This document shows, piece by piece, positions 1-11,263 of a stretch of DNA of 64,000 nt. Position numbers and translations under genes: made by a program. The notes beneath the pieces were generated by a model. The model did not search any database and had not been told where the DNA came from. It saw only the letters and a list, made by a program, of their open reading frames with translations. The stretch's first letter is position 1. Every line of letters begins with the position of its first letter. The DNA is from Cheiracanthium punctorium (taxonomy: Eukaryota > Arthropoda > Arachnida > Araneae > Cheiracanthiidae): the NCBI GenBank assembly GCA_038373885.1, contig JAWZYV010012520.1:186001-250000 (forward strand), in the 5' to 3' direction.

Positions 1-1
1 A

Positions 2-427
2 TTAACCCTTCGAGGCTCAACCCTTTCCCAATGCTGATAAAAGGGCAGACCCTTTTTTTGAAGCAGCTGGCTGTGCGGCACAGCCAGCTGCGTCGAAAAA
101 CGGTGTATAGATCTGTGGCACGCGATGAACGTTTTGATCGCCGTCATAGTGCTGGTCGTTAAGTCGAACGATGGCAACGGCTGCCCTTTTTTCAGCACTG
201 GGTAATCTATCCAGCTGTTCTCGCATTCTTCCATTTTTCAGCAGATGCCAATGCTGTTAAATATAATCGTGACCATTTTTTACGGGAAATGACGTGCTAA
301 AAAGTAAAGGAGTCTCATGGAACTGTGTCACCCGCAACTATTTTTATAGAAATCCAATCTATTCTTCGTGACTGGCAACAGTCAAAACGTCAGAGTTTGG
401 TGTTCCCAGTTCACGTTAAAGGGTTAA
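2..427 (-). mobile_element. TTAA-MITE copy 1 (piggyBac-like, non-autonomous)
   Basis: A complete short element bounded by TTAA on both sides (2-5 and 424-427). The family has two distinct ends: a 'GAGG end' (CCCTTTGAGGCGCAACCC) and a 'GCGC end' (CCCTTTAACGCGCAGTG). I call + the orientation with the GCGC end on the left. The middle is a long palindrome around GCAGCTGGCTGTG. The GCGC end normally carries a small hairpin, TTCCC-GCTCT-GGGAA, and here that hairpin is partly deleted. TTAA duplication and ends starting CCC are the mark of piggyBac transposition; no transposase is encoded. Short open frames in the element are by-products of its sequence. Confidence 0.8.
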
Positions 428-1412
428 TGCAAGCAATAAATATTAAATTCAATATAAAGGAATACTTTTTACAAAGGAATAATAATTTATTTTAATGCTC
501 TTTTAATATAATGTTACTGTCATCTATCTTCATTAATAAAGATTGTTAAGGCCATATCAATCTTCATTTATAAAATCAATACGGGACAAACATACTGTAC
601 AAAATTAAACGTATGTTTGAAAAACGAAACACATACAAGTTTAAACATTTTTAATGTGTGTGTATTTATATTCAATACACACACTTTTTCAGTGGGAAAA
701 CATTTTAATTCGACCTACGAAAAAAAAAATAAAGCGGTTTTCGGATATATTGTTATGCAAGTCAAAAGAGCAGTAAAATATTTTTTTTTTTTTTTACTTC
801 TAAAATTAAGCGTTTTTCTTTAATACGAGGCTCTACACGAACAGAATTTTCAAATAGTGGAAGTTTCACAAAAAAGCTTTAAACTCGCTTTTATGCGATA
901 TAACTATTGGTAAAACTTCTAACAGGGAAGTCATCAATCACTTTTGAATTTCGCAGAGATTAAAAAGGAGAGAGTTTATTTTTTTTTGCACGCATGAGCT
1001 GTTTATAATTGTTTAGAAAGACATTCGGAATCATAGCTTCTCATAACGTGGAGAAGGTATCTTTAGAGGATAGAAATAATACATCTAGATGCAAATAGAG
1101 CACTATGCGTTCTTCATGTGATGTAAATAATATTAACATGGCATTGAGCACGTGTTGTGTAAAAAAAATAAAATGTCGATTAACCTTTACAGATACGGAA
1201 ATTTAATATTCATCTGGCATTAAAATAAATTAAGGTGGGTTGAATAAATGCTAAATGAAGATTTAGAAAAGCCCACTCTCTTGCATAAAAGTGTTTATTA
1301 ATCCAAAGATATTTTTTTTCTGCGCCTAAAACTAACAGTTATTTAAATGTGCCTTATGACGTAGGGCAGGATTTACTAAATTTTCAAAGTTTCTTGAGTT
1401 TGTAAAGTTCAT
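428..1412. other. AT-rich, no feature seen
   Basis: Unique-looking AT-rich sequence with poly-T runs (for example 781-794). Short open frames here have no recognisable motif and no convincing splice context. Confidence 0.5.
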
Positions 1413-1748
1413 TTAACCCTTTAACGCGCAGTGTTCCCGCTCTGGGAACACCGAACTCTGACGTTTTGACTGTTGCCAGTCACGAAGAATAGATTGGATT
1501 TCTATAAAAATAGTTGCAGGTGACAGAGCTCCACGAGAATCCTTTACTTTTTAGCACTCCATTTCCCGTAAAAAAAATTATCACGATTATTTTTAACAGC
1601 ACTGACATCTGCTGAAAAATTGAAGAATGCCAGAACAGCTGGATAGATTGCCCAATACTGGGAAAAGGGTAGATGTTGCCATCGCTCGGCTTAACTACTA
1701 GCAAGATGGCGGACGATCGAAACATTCATCGCGTGCCACAGATCTAGA
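1413..1748 (+). mobile_element. TTAA-MITE copy 2, truncated at its centre
   Basis: Starts at TTAA (1413-1416) with the GCGC end and the intact hairpin around TTCCCGCTCTGGGAA. Similarity stops near 1748, at CAGATCTAGA, which is the edge of the family's central palindrome. The second half is missing. Confidence 0.75.
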
Positions 1749-3650
1749 TCATCAAATCCGTTAATTTTCGGCCTTTTATCACATAATAGCTACTAAATCA
1801 AATCAAATAAAATAAAATAAAATTAAGAGACATGTGCGGTTACTCAGTACAAATTATCTGCCTCTCTTAAAAATAATGAATTAGATTCTTTTTTTTTTTA
1901 ATTGCGTAGATTTTTGTTCACGCATCATGTTGGTCATGCTTAAGTGAACAACAACATGAAATTTAGTGTCATGATGTGTGGTTATTGAACTTAAACATCG
2001 ATTTTTCTTCTTTCTCTTAAATATGAATTAATTTTACGAAAATTAATACAATTTTGTGAAATTTTTTGCAGTGCATCAACCAATCAAGAGAATAGAATAA
2101 AATTAGTATCATTGGAGGTGGTCCGTTAAACTATAGGAGTCAGAATACTTGAACATTTCTTATAAATCTTAAGATTTTGTGATAATTGCGCAGACGTTTG
2201 TGCCATTGCTGAAGAAAGGCAATGGAATAGAACGAACTTTGAAATTATGTTTGATGGCAAGTTAATTAATTTAAACTAAGTATGCCAAAATTGTTTTAAT
2301 TATTTCCAAAATTGTAAGATAAGGATGCTATAACTTTAAAACAATGATCGAAATAATATAGTAAAAGTAAAATATAAACATTTAGATAAGACAAAATTTC
2401 TGGTAAGTGACTGAAAAATGAATTTGAAATATTCGGTAGAGAAAGTCTTTTCACATTTCACTGCATTATTATACTTTCGACAGAAAAAAGAGTTTTACAG
2501 TCAAGGTAAGTTCATGAACCTACTTGGTTAGTACTTGGATAGTACTTGGGCTTTTATTTGTGCCAGAGCATATTTTATAAATTTCACAGGGGAAAAGAAA
2601 ATCTGAGAAAGATGATTTTAAATTATATAAAAGGTAATGCAGTGGTAAAAGATAGTGGAAATTTTAATCGGTTGTTACTTTTTGCTTTGAATGGCAAAGT
2701 TTTTTTTCCCCTCTCTTAATGCATATGACTACCCAAAAAAGCCCTATTTTGTGAAAATATTCGATAAATCTTTTATCGATATTATTATCGATAAATCTTT
2801 GAATCCTAATCGTGTTCATTTTTCTTTAGACTCTAACTAGAAGCTGAGATATACGAGAAATAATAAATTGAAAGGATAGTATTTTGTACAATATCAAAAT
2901 ATTTAAACACGTTCGTTTTTTTCATAAATTTTCGTTAAGATAAATGCCGGATCTCATAATGTGTCTGTTTTTAACTTCAAATTTTGCTAGCATATATCGA
3001 CTATTATCATTATTAGCTGTGATATAAATCAGAATATAATATTTCTGTTTCTTATATTTATGACCATTTTTTAATGAAAAAGTACCGAAATTTTATATAA
3101 AAACTAAAATATTTTCATAATTATTGAACATTTACAAGCATTTTGTTTCTTAGCAGAGTTGAATAAGTTATTTATTGTATAAATATTATTAAAAATATTC
3201 ATCAGAAATGGATGCAAGAGGTGTGACGTAACTGCTGTTTTACACGAAAATTTCACATGATTTTTCCTATAGTTCAAAGTTTACAATGAATTTCATTAGA
3301 ACTAAGTTTGAATTTTTATTTTTATATCCCTATTTTAATTAAAAACATGGATTTTTCATTAAAAGCCGATGGTTGAATCATATCTTAAGACATTTAAATG
3401 TATTTTATATAATACATTTAGCGGTTATAATAGAGGTTTTGATTCATTTCTGTACCTTTCGGGTTGGTCTTATATCAATTTCGTGAAATTCTAATACTAT
3501 GATCAAAAACAAAATAATGGCACAATCAGCACATAAACGAATGTATCGAGCAAGTCTTTAAGGGTGCCAGGATGTTCAAGTTACTTATTTTTAGAATATA
3601 CAATCTTATTTCTAGATAAAAAAAAGTGTGTGCGTGTAATCTTTACGCGC
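1749..3650. other. AT-rich, no gene seen
   Basis: No supported coding region. The only local structure noticed is a ClaI-rich palindromic patch at 2760-2800, where ATCGATA repeats in both orientations. Confidence 0.5.
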
Positions 3651-3690
3651 GATTGAAGTAAAACTTCTTTGACGTTTACGACACATATCA
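3640..3690 (-). other. Possible Helentron/Helitron2 3' hairpin
   Basis: On the minus strand, about 150 bp past the endonuclease remnant, lies AAAGAAGTTTTACTTCAA, a short imperfect hairpin (GAAGT-TTT-ACTTC) followed by a GCGCG motif. The same 18 bases recur on the plus strand near 5608. Short hairpins near the 3' end are usual in Helitron-type elements. Assigning this one to the element that gave the endonuclease fragment is inference from position and orientation. Confidence 0.35.
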
Positions 3691-3822
3691 CTGAAATCAT
3701 TAAATTTTAACTTAAAATAAATATATTATAGTTTAATTATATTTATTATTCATGTACTTTACAACGATTATATACATGTTATATTCATATTATTCATTGG
3801 AAATAGGTACTTGAATGTCATC

Positions 3823-4092
3823 CTAATTTTTTATGTATGAAATTATGGGTTTTTGATAACTATGATGTGAAACATAAATTTTACCCTCTAAATTTGCTAC
3901 TTTTCTTGAAAATACAGCATCTATCGTTGTACCGAAACGCGTTGCTGATTGAAGTCGAGAAGTATTCATAGTTGGATCAAACTTTTCTTTTAAAAAATCA
4001 ACTGACGACTGAGATTCTTGAAAGCGAAAATTAACATTAAAATCTCCAGTAAGAATCATCGGTAATCCATGATAATTATTTAGAATCCAGGA
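3823..4092 (-). pseudogene. Helentron-type endonuclease (EEP) C-terminal fragment
   Basis: The open frame on the minus strand reads LTGDFNVNF near residues 17-25, GTTIDAVFSR near 55-64 and SHHSYQKP near 78-85. This is the C-terminal order of an endonuclease/exonuclease/phosphatase fold: a GDFN metal and catalytic motif, then a late catalytic His. From memory, very similar C-termini occur in arthropod Helitron proteins that carry an endonuclease (Helentrons), fused to a PIF1-like helicase. Only about 90 residues remain. The N-terminal half of the nuclease and the Rep/helicase are absent, and the first residues run into an unrelated repeat at about 4090. It is a dead 3' fragment of a rolling-circle element. 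A host EEP gene is less likely, given the length and context. Confidence 0.6.
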
Positions 4093-5035
4093 AGTGTCCA
4101 TGTTGTAGTATTATTCTTTAACTGTTTTCTTATACCATTGTTCCGTCAGGAGTTTGGTTTTGAATGGAAGGAATGCCCAGTGTCTAGTATTATACTTTAA
4201 CTGTGTTCTTTAACTGATATTTTCCTCTGTTTGTTGGGTACGAATGCAGGTAGTGTAATTTTTTTTTTTTTGTGTGTGTGTGTGTTTTTCTATCGCAGTG
4301 TTCTTAAGCGTTGATTTCGTCTGCTGGTAGTTTTCGAATTATTATTCTGTATCCGTGTTTTTAAACTGCAGGTTCTGTCTATTGTTTGGGATTGATTGCG
4401 GCCAGGGTCCGTTTCTTTGTGGTGTTCCATCCCCATGTTAAAGCGTTGCTCCGTCTTGAGGTTGGATTAGAATCCACGGAGTGTCCATTTGTTATTCTTT
4501 TATTTTGTTCTTAAACCCTTTGCAGCCAGTGTTTGTTTCTTTGTGGTGTTACATACCCGTGTTCTTAAACCGTTGTTCCGTCTGGATATCGGGTTAGCAC
4601 CCAGGAAGTGTCCGTGTTGAACTATTATTCTTTCACTGTTTTCTTAAAACGTTTTCCCGTAGGGTTTGAATCGAGAGAATGTCTATGTTGTGGTATTTTT
4701 CTTTAACTGCTTTCGTAAACTGGTGTTTTCTTCTGTCGGTTGGTATCGAATGCACGCATGGGCGCCGGCAGAATATTTCCCAGGGGGGGCAAAGACTACT
4801 TCAACGTATGGTTACCATGTTCAAAAGACCAAAAAAGCAATTAAAAACACTGATTACAAAAATCCAGGGGGGCATTGCCCCCCCTGGATTTTTGTACTAT
4901 GTACCCCCTGGAACTATGCTGCCGGCACCCATGAATGCACGTAGGATCTATTATTGCGTTTTTCTATGGCAGTGTTCTGAAACCTTTGTTTATCTCTGCT
5001 GGTTTTGCTCGAAGTATTATTCTGTTTAAAAATTT
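4089..5035. repeat. Old degenerate tandem repeat field
   Basis: Loose repetition of a block containing 'AGTGTCC...GTTGTAGTATTATTCTTTAACTG', then 'GTTCTTAAACCGTTGTTCCGTC', then a GGTT-AGAATCCA-like segment. The motif is recognisable at about 4089, 4164, 4440-4480, 4600 and 4678, at irregular intervals. It includes a (TG)n tract near 4272-4284. It is interrupted by the hAT MITE at 4757-4933. Confidence 0.5.
4757..4933. mobile_element. 177-bp hAT-type MITE with 8-bp target duplication
   Basis: Inverted ends of about 30 bp: left CATGGGCGCCGGCAGAATA, right (reverse complement) CATGGGTGCCGGCAGCATA, both running into CCAGGGGG. The element is flanked by a perfect 8-bp direct repeat AATGCACG (4749-4756 and 4934-4941). 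An 8-bp duplication is the hAT signature. The centre holds a second inverted repeat around GGGGGGCATTGCCCCCC. The two open frames that cross it are accidental. Confidence 0.8.
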
Positions 5036-5214
5036 ACATTTGGCTCATTATTATAAATAACTCAAAAACACATGAGCAATATTAAAAGATTACATACTAT
5101 TTAAGTACAGACAAACAATATTTATGTATCATGGCAACCAATCATGTCAAGTTTTAACTCATAATTCCATTAATATTGTAATAATGCTATTGAAAACACG
5201 TGAGTAAAGCAACG

Positions 5215-5640
5215 GAGTTTGGACCACGGAATGTACCATTGTGCCACTTTCTGTATTCGGTGTGTAGGCCTTGTTTATCGGAGGTGACGGGTTGGGTCGC
5301 CGCCGGTAGCAACAGTTAGAGACCAGCAGGTTCGCCGCCTGTTCAGCGAAAGGCTTCCCATAGTGGCTCTGAGAAGAGCCGGTTCACTTATCCACTGAAC
5401 AGAGTCATCACACAAAATCTTGCTTCAAAAGAGGTAGGGAGTAATGTGACGTGCAGGGAGCACAGTCGACGTTCGCAGGAACGAACGCCTGAGAGCTGTT
5501 CCTCAAATGAAGAAAGCAAGGGGGGGAAAAGATACGTGACTTCCTTTACTGAGTGTTACTTCCGTCAGAAAAAAAATCTGAGTTACTCCCTAGTGGCGCC
5601 TAAAGAAGTTTTACTTCAAAAACTTCTTTTTCAACTGAAA
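5215..5640. other. GC-rich block with stem-loop and shared hairpin; identity unknown
   Basis: Clearly richer in G+C than its surroundings, with CpG-containing segments (GTCGCCGCCGG near 5300). On the minus strand it contains GGCTCT-TCTC-AGAGCC (5367-5382). That has the stem of the replication-dependent histone mRNA 3' end with one loop base changed. Near 5608 it carries the same GAAGTTTTACTTC hairpin as 3640-3690. It could be a Helentron-derived non-autonomous element or an old histone-repeat relic. I do not recognise a coding region. Confidence 0.35.
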
Positions 5641-6308
5641 ATCTTTGCATACAAGTTCAACATAAAATATTATCAAATTAACAGTAAATACACGTAAACT
5701 GTTCTTTACAGTCACGTAGTATGCAAAAATGTCGCTCACTGAAATCTTTGTTCCTAGAAAAAAATTGCAAAAGCAAATTCTTCACACTTATCCAAAATTC
5801 ATTAGAAGTAATAAACATTAAATATGATAAAACTATATTAATATTTATGTAGTAATGTATAGGATTCCAAAACACCTTTCATTTCATATTATTTGTTAAT
5901 ACAGCATACATTTCGGCTAACTCTTTCGATTTTATCCGAAGATATTCCACCGCTAATTTTTGCTTAGCAATTTAAGCGTAGAGTAAGTCCAAATTTTTAA
6001 TGTGAAATAAAACTGTCAAGAAATTGTGGTGGAAAGTCTTCTGATAAAATTTTCATTTCATACGTCATTTTAACGGAAATTTATTATGGTGTGGTATTTT
6101 ACGTTTTTAAATTTAATTAAATGTCTTGCGTCTTAAAGTAAAATGTGGTACGAAATACGATATTTGTACTTATGAACACAAAATAACGGGTATAGGTTCA
6201 AATTTTATATCAAGTTAAAGTTTATGTTATGCATTAGCCAAAAACTATTGTACCCAGAAACGTTATCTACAGACCTGCTTTCTACACATTCAAAATAATA
6301 ATTTTATT
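5641..6308. other. AT-rich, no feature seen
   Basis: No motif, repeat or coding signal that I can support. Confidence 0.5.
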
Positions 6309-6473
6309 TAAGGTAAGGGCACGTGCAGCTGACCATGAACCAATAGTTGACGCTTTACTATGAAACATGAAATAATACATCAGTCGAACTTAGTGTATGT
6401 AGTAACCATGTACAACTGTAGTTGGGGTTCAATTACTGGTTCATGGTCAACAAATACCGGTGCTCTTACCTTA
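6309..6473. mobile_element. 165-bp inverted-repeat MITE
   Basis: The ends TAAGGTAAGGGCAC (left) and TAAGGTAAGAGCAC (right, reverse complement) are followed on both sides by TGACCATGAACCA-TA-TTGA. This gives imperfect inverted repeats of about 40 bp around a short unique centre. No clear target duplication is visible, so the superfamily is not assigned. Confidence 0.6.
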
Positions 6474-6537
6474 CGTAAATAAATTTTATGCTGAAATTCT
6501 AAAATTACCAATAACATTATAAATGGAAAATTTAAAC

Positions 6538-7864
6538 CAGAATAAGTAAAAATGTGTTCAACGGTACAATCAGATTATTCGATATTACATATAGCAGATA
6601 CATAAATTAGTATTTTGTTCAACAATTTTAGCACAAAATTTGTTATTAACAACCTTTACTATAAACAAATGTTAATGTAGTTTATTTTTATAGCACGAAT
6701 GCATTGGTTCTTAATATAAAATGTAAATCAACTTTTCTTGTTTTTAAACGTATAATTTTGCTACTCTTCCATAATTTATTAATTCTAATAATGGTTTCAA
6801 AATAAAACTTTAGTAAAATTAAATATTCAGACTTGGTTTTAACTATCATAACGTGAATAAAACATATTTAAACTGTTAACACATTTTAAAATTTTAATGT
6901 GCAACAACAGTATAACTGTAGTTAGGTTTAATAATATAAGCACTGGAAACAAAAGTTAGAGTAGTACATTAGGTATGACAGATGAAATAATGTATCGTCA
7001 AAAAATTAAATATATTAAGCACGTCAACTATTCATTGTGGAAGAAAAATGACAGGTAATTTCTATATAAACTGTCACTGACACAAAATAAATTTAGAGAG
7101 TCGCAGAATATAACTACCGGGAAAATTTTTCCAGACAAAAGTCGTTGCCAAGTAGAAATTGGATGTTGCCCGGATGTCATCCATCTTCCTTTTTAACTTT
7201 TGCACAAACTAACTTTGTGTCAGTGGCTCACAGCTGCGCTTCTTTTGTTTTATTCTATTCGAGGGTATCGTAGGAATGCATTTCATTCTCGCACTTGAAA
7301 TTTCCGCTTCATTGTAAATACTTCCCACGTGGGACATTTTGGAGCGTCCCTGTTTGCTCCAGTAAAACGATATTTAAAGTAATTATAAATGGAGTTACAT
7401 TATTTGGCACTTGGATGATTATCTCTCTTTAGTATGATTAACCCTTTGTATGGCAGTGATGTAGAGTTGCTACGTATGAGTTAACCCTTTAACGCGCAGT
7501 GATCCCGCTCTGGGAACACCCAACTCTGACGTTTTGACTGTTGCCAGTCACGAAGAATAGATTGGATTTCTATAAAAATAGTTGCGAGTGACATAGCTCC
7601 ACGAGAATCTCTTACTTTTTAGCACGTCATGTCCCGTAAAAAAATGGTCGCGATTCTTTTTAACAGCACTGACATCTGCTGAAAAATGGAAGAATGCGAG
7701 AACAGCCGGTTAGATTGTCCAGTGTTGAAAAAAGGGCAGCCGTTTCCATCGCTCGACTTCACTACCAGCAAGATGGCGGACGATCGAAACGTTCATCGTG
7801 TGCCACAGACCGAGAGACCCTTTTTTGACGCAGCTGGCTGTGCGCGGACACAGCCAGCTGCGTC
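6538..7864 (+). repeat. Left arm of a large inverted duplication
   Basis: This segment reappears in reverse complement at 20817-22198. It holds about 900 bp of non-MITE sequence, then TTAACCCTTTGTATGGCAG (7438), then TTAA-MITE copy 3. Both arms include the same MITE and the same 43-bp piece between the two TTAA sites, so this is a segmental duplication and not two independent insertions. The arms differ by point changes and small indels. Confidence 0.85.
7481..7864 (+). mobile_element. TTAA-MITE copy 3, truncated after the palindrome
   Basis: GCGC end at TTAA (7481), intact through the central palindrome GACGCAGCTGGCTGTG-CGCGGA-CACAGCCAGCTGCGTC (7827-7864, arms quoted separately), then cut. 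The GAGG half is missing. A second TTAACCC lies 43 bp upstream at 7438. The open frame starting at 7686 is MITE sequence. Confidence 0.8.
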
Positions 7865-8095
7865 ACCGGACCTGATTATGATCTGTTAAATGTTTATGAC
7901 TGTTAAACCGGACCTGATTATGACCAAAAGGGCGACCCGTGCATTTATGAATTTGCCCCCCCCCCCCATCTATGAAATTTGCTTTATTTTTCATAAAATT
8001 TTATTATAAAAAATAAACAACATTTGAAATTGGGGGCCATTTCGTGCCGGGGGTCCTGGGCAAAGTCCCGATTTGCCCATGTGATAATAGGGCCC
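7865..8095. mobile_element. Possible hAT-type MITE remnant next to a short direct repeat
   Basis: ACCGGACCTGATTATGA occurs twice (about 7865 and 7907). It is followed by a G/C-run-rich piece ending AGGGCCCTGG near 8095, with GGGCGACCCG near 7930 and a poly-C tract at 7957-7968. The style resembles G-run hAT MITEs such as the one at 4757, but the ends are not clean and I cannot fix the target duplication. Confidence 0.3.
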
Positions 8096-9303
8096 TGGTG
8101 CTAAATACGCCAATCTGACAAGAATTATGCGTGAAAATTTATGGAGAGCTGATTTAGTGGCAACCATAAAGTGAAATGATTATCGTTTATGTTAATGCGT
8201 AAATTGCAAAGAATCACCATAGAGTAAAAGACGACATTCGTGGAAAATATCTAAATCGTTTCTTTAAATTAAGCATTAACGGTTGCAAAACGAAAATAAA
8301 TTGTATTGATATCAGTAAAAGATAGTATAAGTAAGTAGATATTCTAAGGCAATATTGAACAAAGCGCAATATACCGCATTAATAAATATTTCGTGAAACT
8401 AAGTCTTCTATTCATTTTTCAACAGCCGTATTACATCACAGCTAATTAAACATTAAGTAATTCTACGTCGCGTTAATATATCCCGCGGTAGTTTCAACAG
8501 AAAAGACTCTAACAGAACTATATTTTTTCGTGCAGATTCTGTTTTGTCACAAGTAGTTATGATTACATTTCAGGTAAATGTTCTCTTCTTGCCTTGCAAA
8601 GAGTGGGTACACAACTATTTAACTATAAAATAAAACGATTCTCCACATCATGTAGTATCTAAAGTATTAATGGCATAACTTAAATCTAAAAAAGAGTATG
8701 ATGTAGAAATGAGACATTTTGAAAGTTAGAAATTTTTAGGAACCGTGACGCTTTTCTTTTTCTGATTGCCAATGACACCGACATAGTTTTTTGTTTCATA
8801 ATATTAACAATGGTCTCAGGTCAGTACTTATACTACCTTTACAAATAACTAATGAGTAACTTTACGCCAAGAGTCAAATCATTTTTCTTATTTTTAGATT
8901 CTAAATCACTGGAATCAATTCGAACTATACATGTAAGATAAAGTTTCGTTCCCTATCGTGCGGAGAACGGGCACGCAGCTAGTATTTTATAAATGAAATC
9001 GACGTAAGAATTTTGGGTTGTACTCTAATCCGGCAATAAAAAATACGATCCATATATTTTCATCATTATGTATTTTAAGGATTGAAAAAATAATCTCGGC
9101 TTAAATTGTTCAAAAACACATTATTAACACTTTTATATGCTACAGATATATTTTCACGGATTAAAAAATGACAAACCTTTTCATTGAACCATTACAAACA
9201 CATTTGGGTCAATAAATTTAACATGAATTACAAACCTGGAAAATATAAACACTTTCAGTGTCTTTATAATCCGTTTTTGCACATTTCATTATTATTTTTT
9301 TAA
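8096..9303. other. AT-rich, no feature seen
   Basis: No supported gene, repeat family or structured element. Confidence 0.5.
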
Positions 9304-9575
9304 TTCAAGTTATTGCGATATAAAGAGCCAATGATTTTTAAATAAGGAACGCTTGTGTTTGTTGATATGTATTTATTTTTTTCTCCCCTCTAAAGATAAC
9401 TTATTCAAGTTGTTGAGATATAAAAGGCCAATGTTATTGAAATAAGGAATGTCTGTGTTTGTTGATATGTATTTATTTTTTTCTCCCCTCTAAAGATAAC
9501 TTATTCAAGTTGTTGAGATATAAAGGGCCATTTTTTTAAAAAAATAAGGAATGCTTCTGTTTGAATATCTTTCTA
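9304..9575. repeat. 100-bp tandem repeat, about 2.6 copies
   Basis: Units start at 9304, 9404 and 9504 with TTCAAGTTGTTGAGATATAA and contain TTTTTTTCTCCCCTCTAAAG near their end. The first two units are both exactly 100 bp. The third decays after about 70 bp. Confidence 0.85.
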
Positions 9576-10730
9576 CACAATTATAAACTACTCAAGCGCG
9601 CAGAAAAAATAAACTATACCCTTTCGATCTTTGAGAATGTCACAGTAAAACCATTCTTTTATTTTATCTACATGTATTTTCCATTACGACAAGACTGCTT
9701 ATCATTTTAATCGAACACTGTTATTAAAGCGATATTTATTTCTGTGTAGCAGCTTTTTTACGCTAAAAATGAGGATAAATCGAAAACCCATTTTTAGGTG
9801 AAAAATGCGTTGATAATAATAATGGGTAGGGAAAAAAAAAAAAAAACTGAAATATTCTAGGTCCTCAATACACCTGCCCGATTCTTTCAAGGAATGGATC
9901 AATACTGTCCTTGACAAACTTGGAGTAATGAAAAATAATGTACTGCAGCTACTCCATACACGCGCCTGGGATTAAAAGAGAAGATGATGTATTGGTTCTA
10001 TAAATCTCTTTTGATTTGTCTGTGATGATCAATACACGGGAGAAATTTATCCGCAGATTATCGACACGTATTTTCGAACAGACCTTAAAAGTTTTTACTT
10101 TTCGATGTTTTCAGAGTTTCTTACAGAGGTGACGTGGGAGGGGTGAAACTGAAATTTTTCTTTGGTTACAGATCTAAGTATTTGTTTAGACTGTTTATTC
10201 TAAATTTGGGTGTGCAGGACAAGTGTTCAGAAAACAGATAGATTTGGATGTAAGTGAAGTAAATCTGAATGTCGCCAAACCATTAGAAAATGGTATAGAA
10301 AAAGTTACTTTGCCGGCAACTGATGAATACAACTCATTAAACTATTAAAATGAGACGGCTGAATTGAAATAGCAAAATAAGTTCTTTTAAAAACCATTTA
10401 AATTATTATACATATTTATACAAAATTTTTATTTTACAAAATTTAGAACTCAACTTTACAAACTATTTACACTAAAACCTGCATTTCTAGTTCGCTTTAA
10501 ATATCCATCTAATCTATACTAAACACATAATAACAACTACGAGCTGTTCTATTTTTTATTATATTTGTTCTTTTATCCGCCGTTGCCAATCGTTTTTAAA
10601 GAGAGTATAATCAATTCATCTGACTCCATGGCAACCTGGGACCATGGAGTCGGTTACTTATTTCAATGGCAACTTGGTGCAACACTGAATCTGGAAACAG
10701 AAATTGTAGCGTATTAGATTGATTGTGGGA
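9576..10730. other. AT-rich, one perfect hairpin
   Basis: No gene seen. A perfect 10-bp stem, GACTCCATGG (10622-10631) with CCATGGAGTC (10642-10651), encloses a 10-base loop. Confidence 0.5.
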
Positions 10731-10950
10731 TTAAGACCAATTATTTACGGAGGGATTTAAGTCGAAAAGGAGGGGGGGGAGGGTTACCCTCCGTGGGGGA
10801 GTGTCTAAATGATCCTTGCTCGTATTTAAGCGAAGTTTCAGAGAAAACCACGGAAAACTCAGAACGGTTAGGTCGACGTGTGAGACCTGGAGTTGAACTA
10901 TACATTTTCCATCTGTCAGTTCAAAGCGCAATTGCGCTTGGCCACTGGTA
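10731..10950 (-). mobile_element. tRNA-derived SINE, minus strand
   Basis: On the minus strand the segment begins CCAGTGGCCAAGCGCAATTG, which contains an A-box-like TGGCCAAGC. Further on is AGTTCAACTCC, close to the B-box consensus GGTTCGANTCC. The body has GTTTTCCGTGGTTTTCTC and CTTCGCTTAAATACGAG, a conserved-domain style I associate with arthropod tRNA SINEs. The fragment ends in a G-run-rich tail. The 66-residue open frame over it is a by-product. Confidence 0.6.
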
Positions 10951-11263
10951 GGGATTAACGTATTAGAAACAAGAAATTTTCAGGTAAAATTTAAAAAGAA
11001 ATATATTGACATCACACGACTTTTATTACATCTATTTATTTATGTACTTTTTTGATGCATTTCAAACTGACCAACTGCGAAAAAGTGACCATTTTAGATC
11101 ACCCGGAACGGCCGCTCATGTACGCTAATTTATGAATAGTGATTGGTCCAAATTAAATAACTACTAGAAAATTTGAATTCCTTTTTTCGCTGAATGTCTA
11201 CCAATTAAGGGAAGTTTTTTAAAGTTCGTTAATCTATTAGTTTTCGCATATGAAAATTTCTCT
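10951..11263. other. No feature seen
   Basis: AT-rich spacer between the SINE and the tandem duplication. Confidence 0.5.

Noticed and set aside
4666..5029. Two overlapping plus-strand frames of 92 and 116 codons
   Set aside because: They run through a degenerate repeat and the hAT MITE, and the residues do not resemble a protein.
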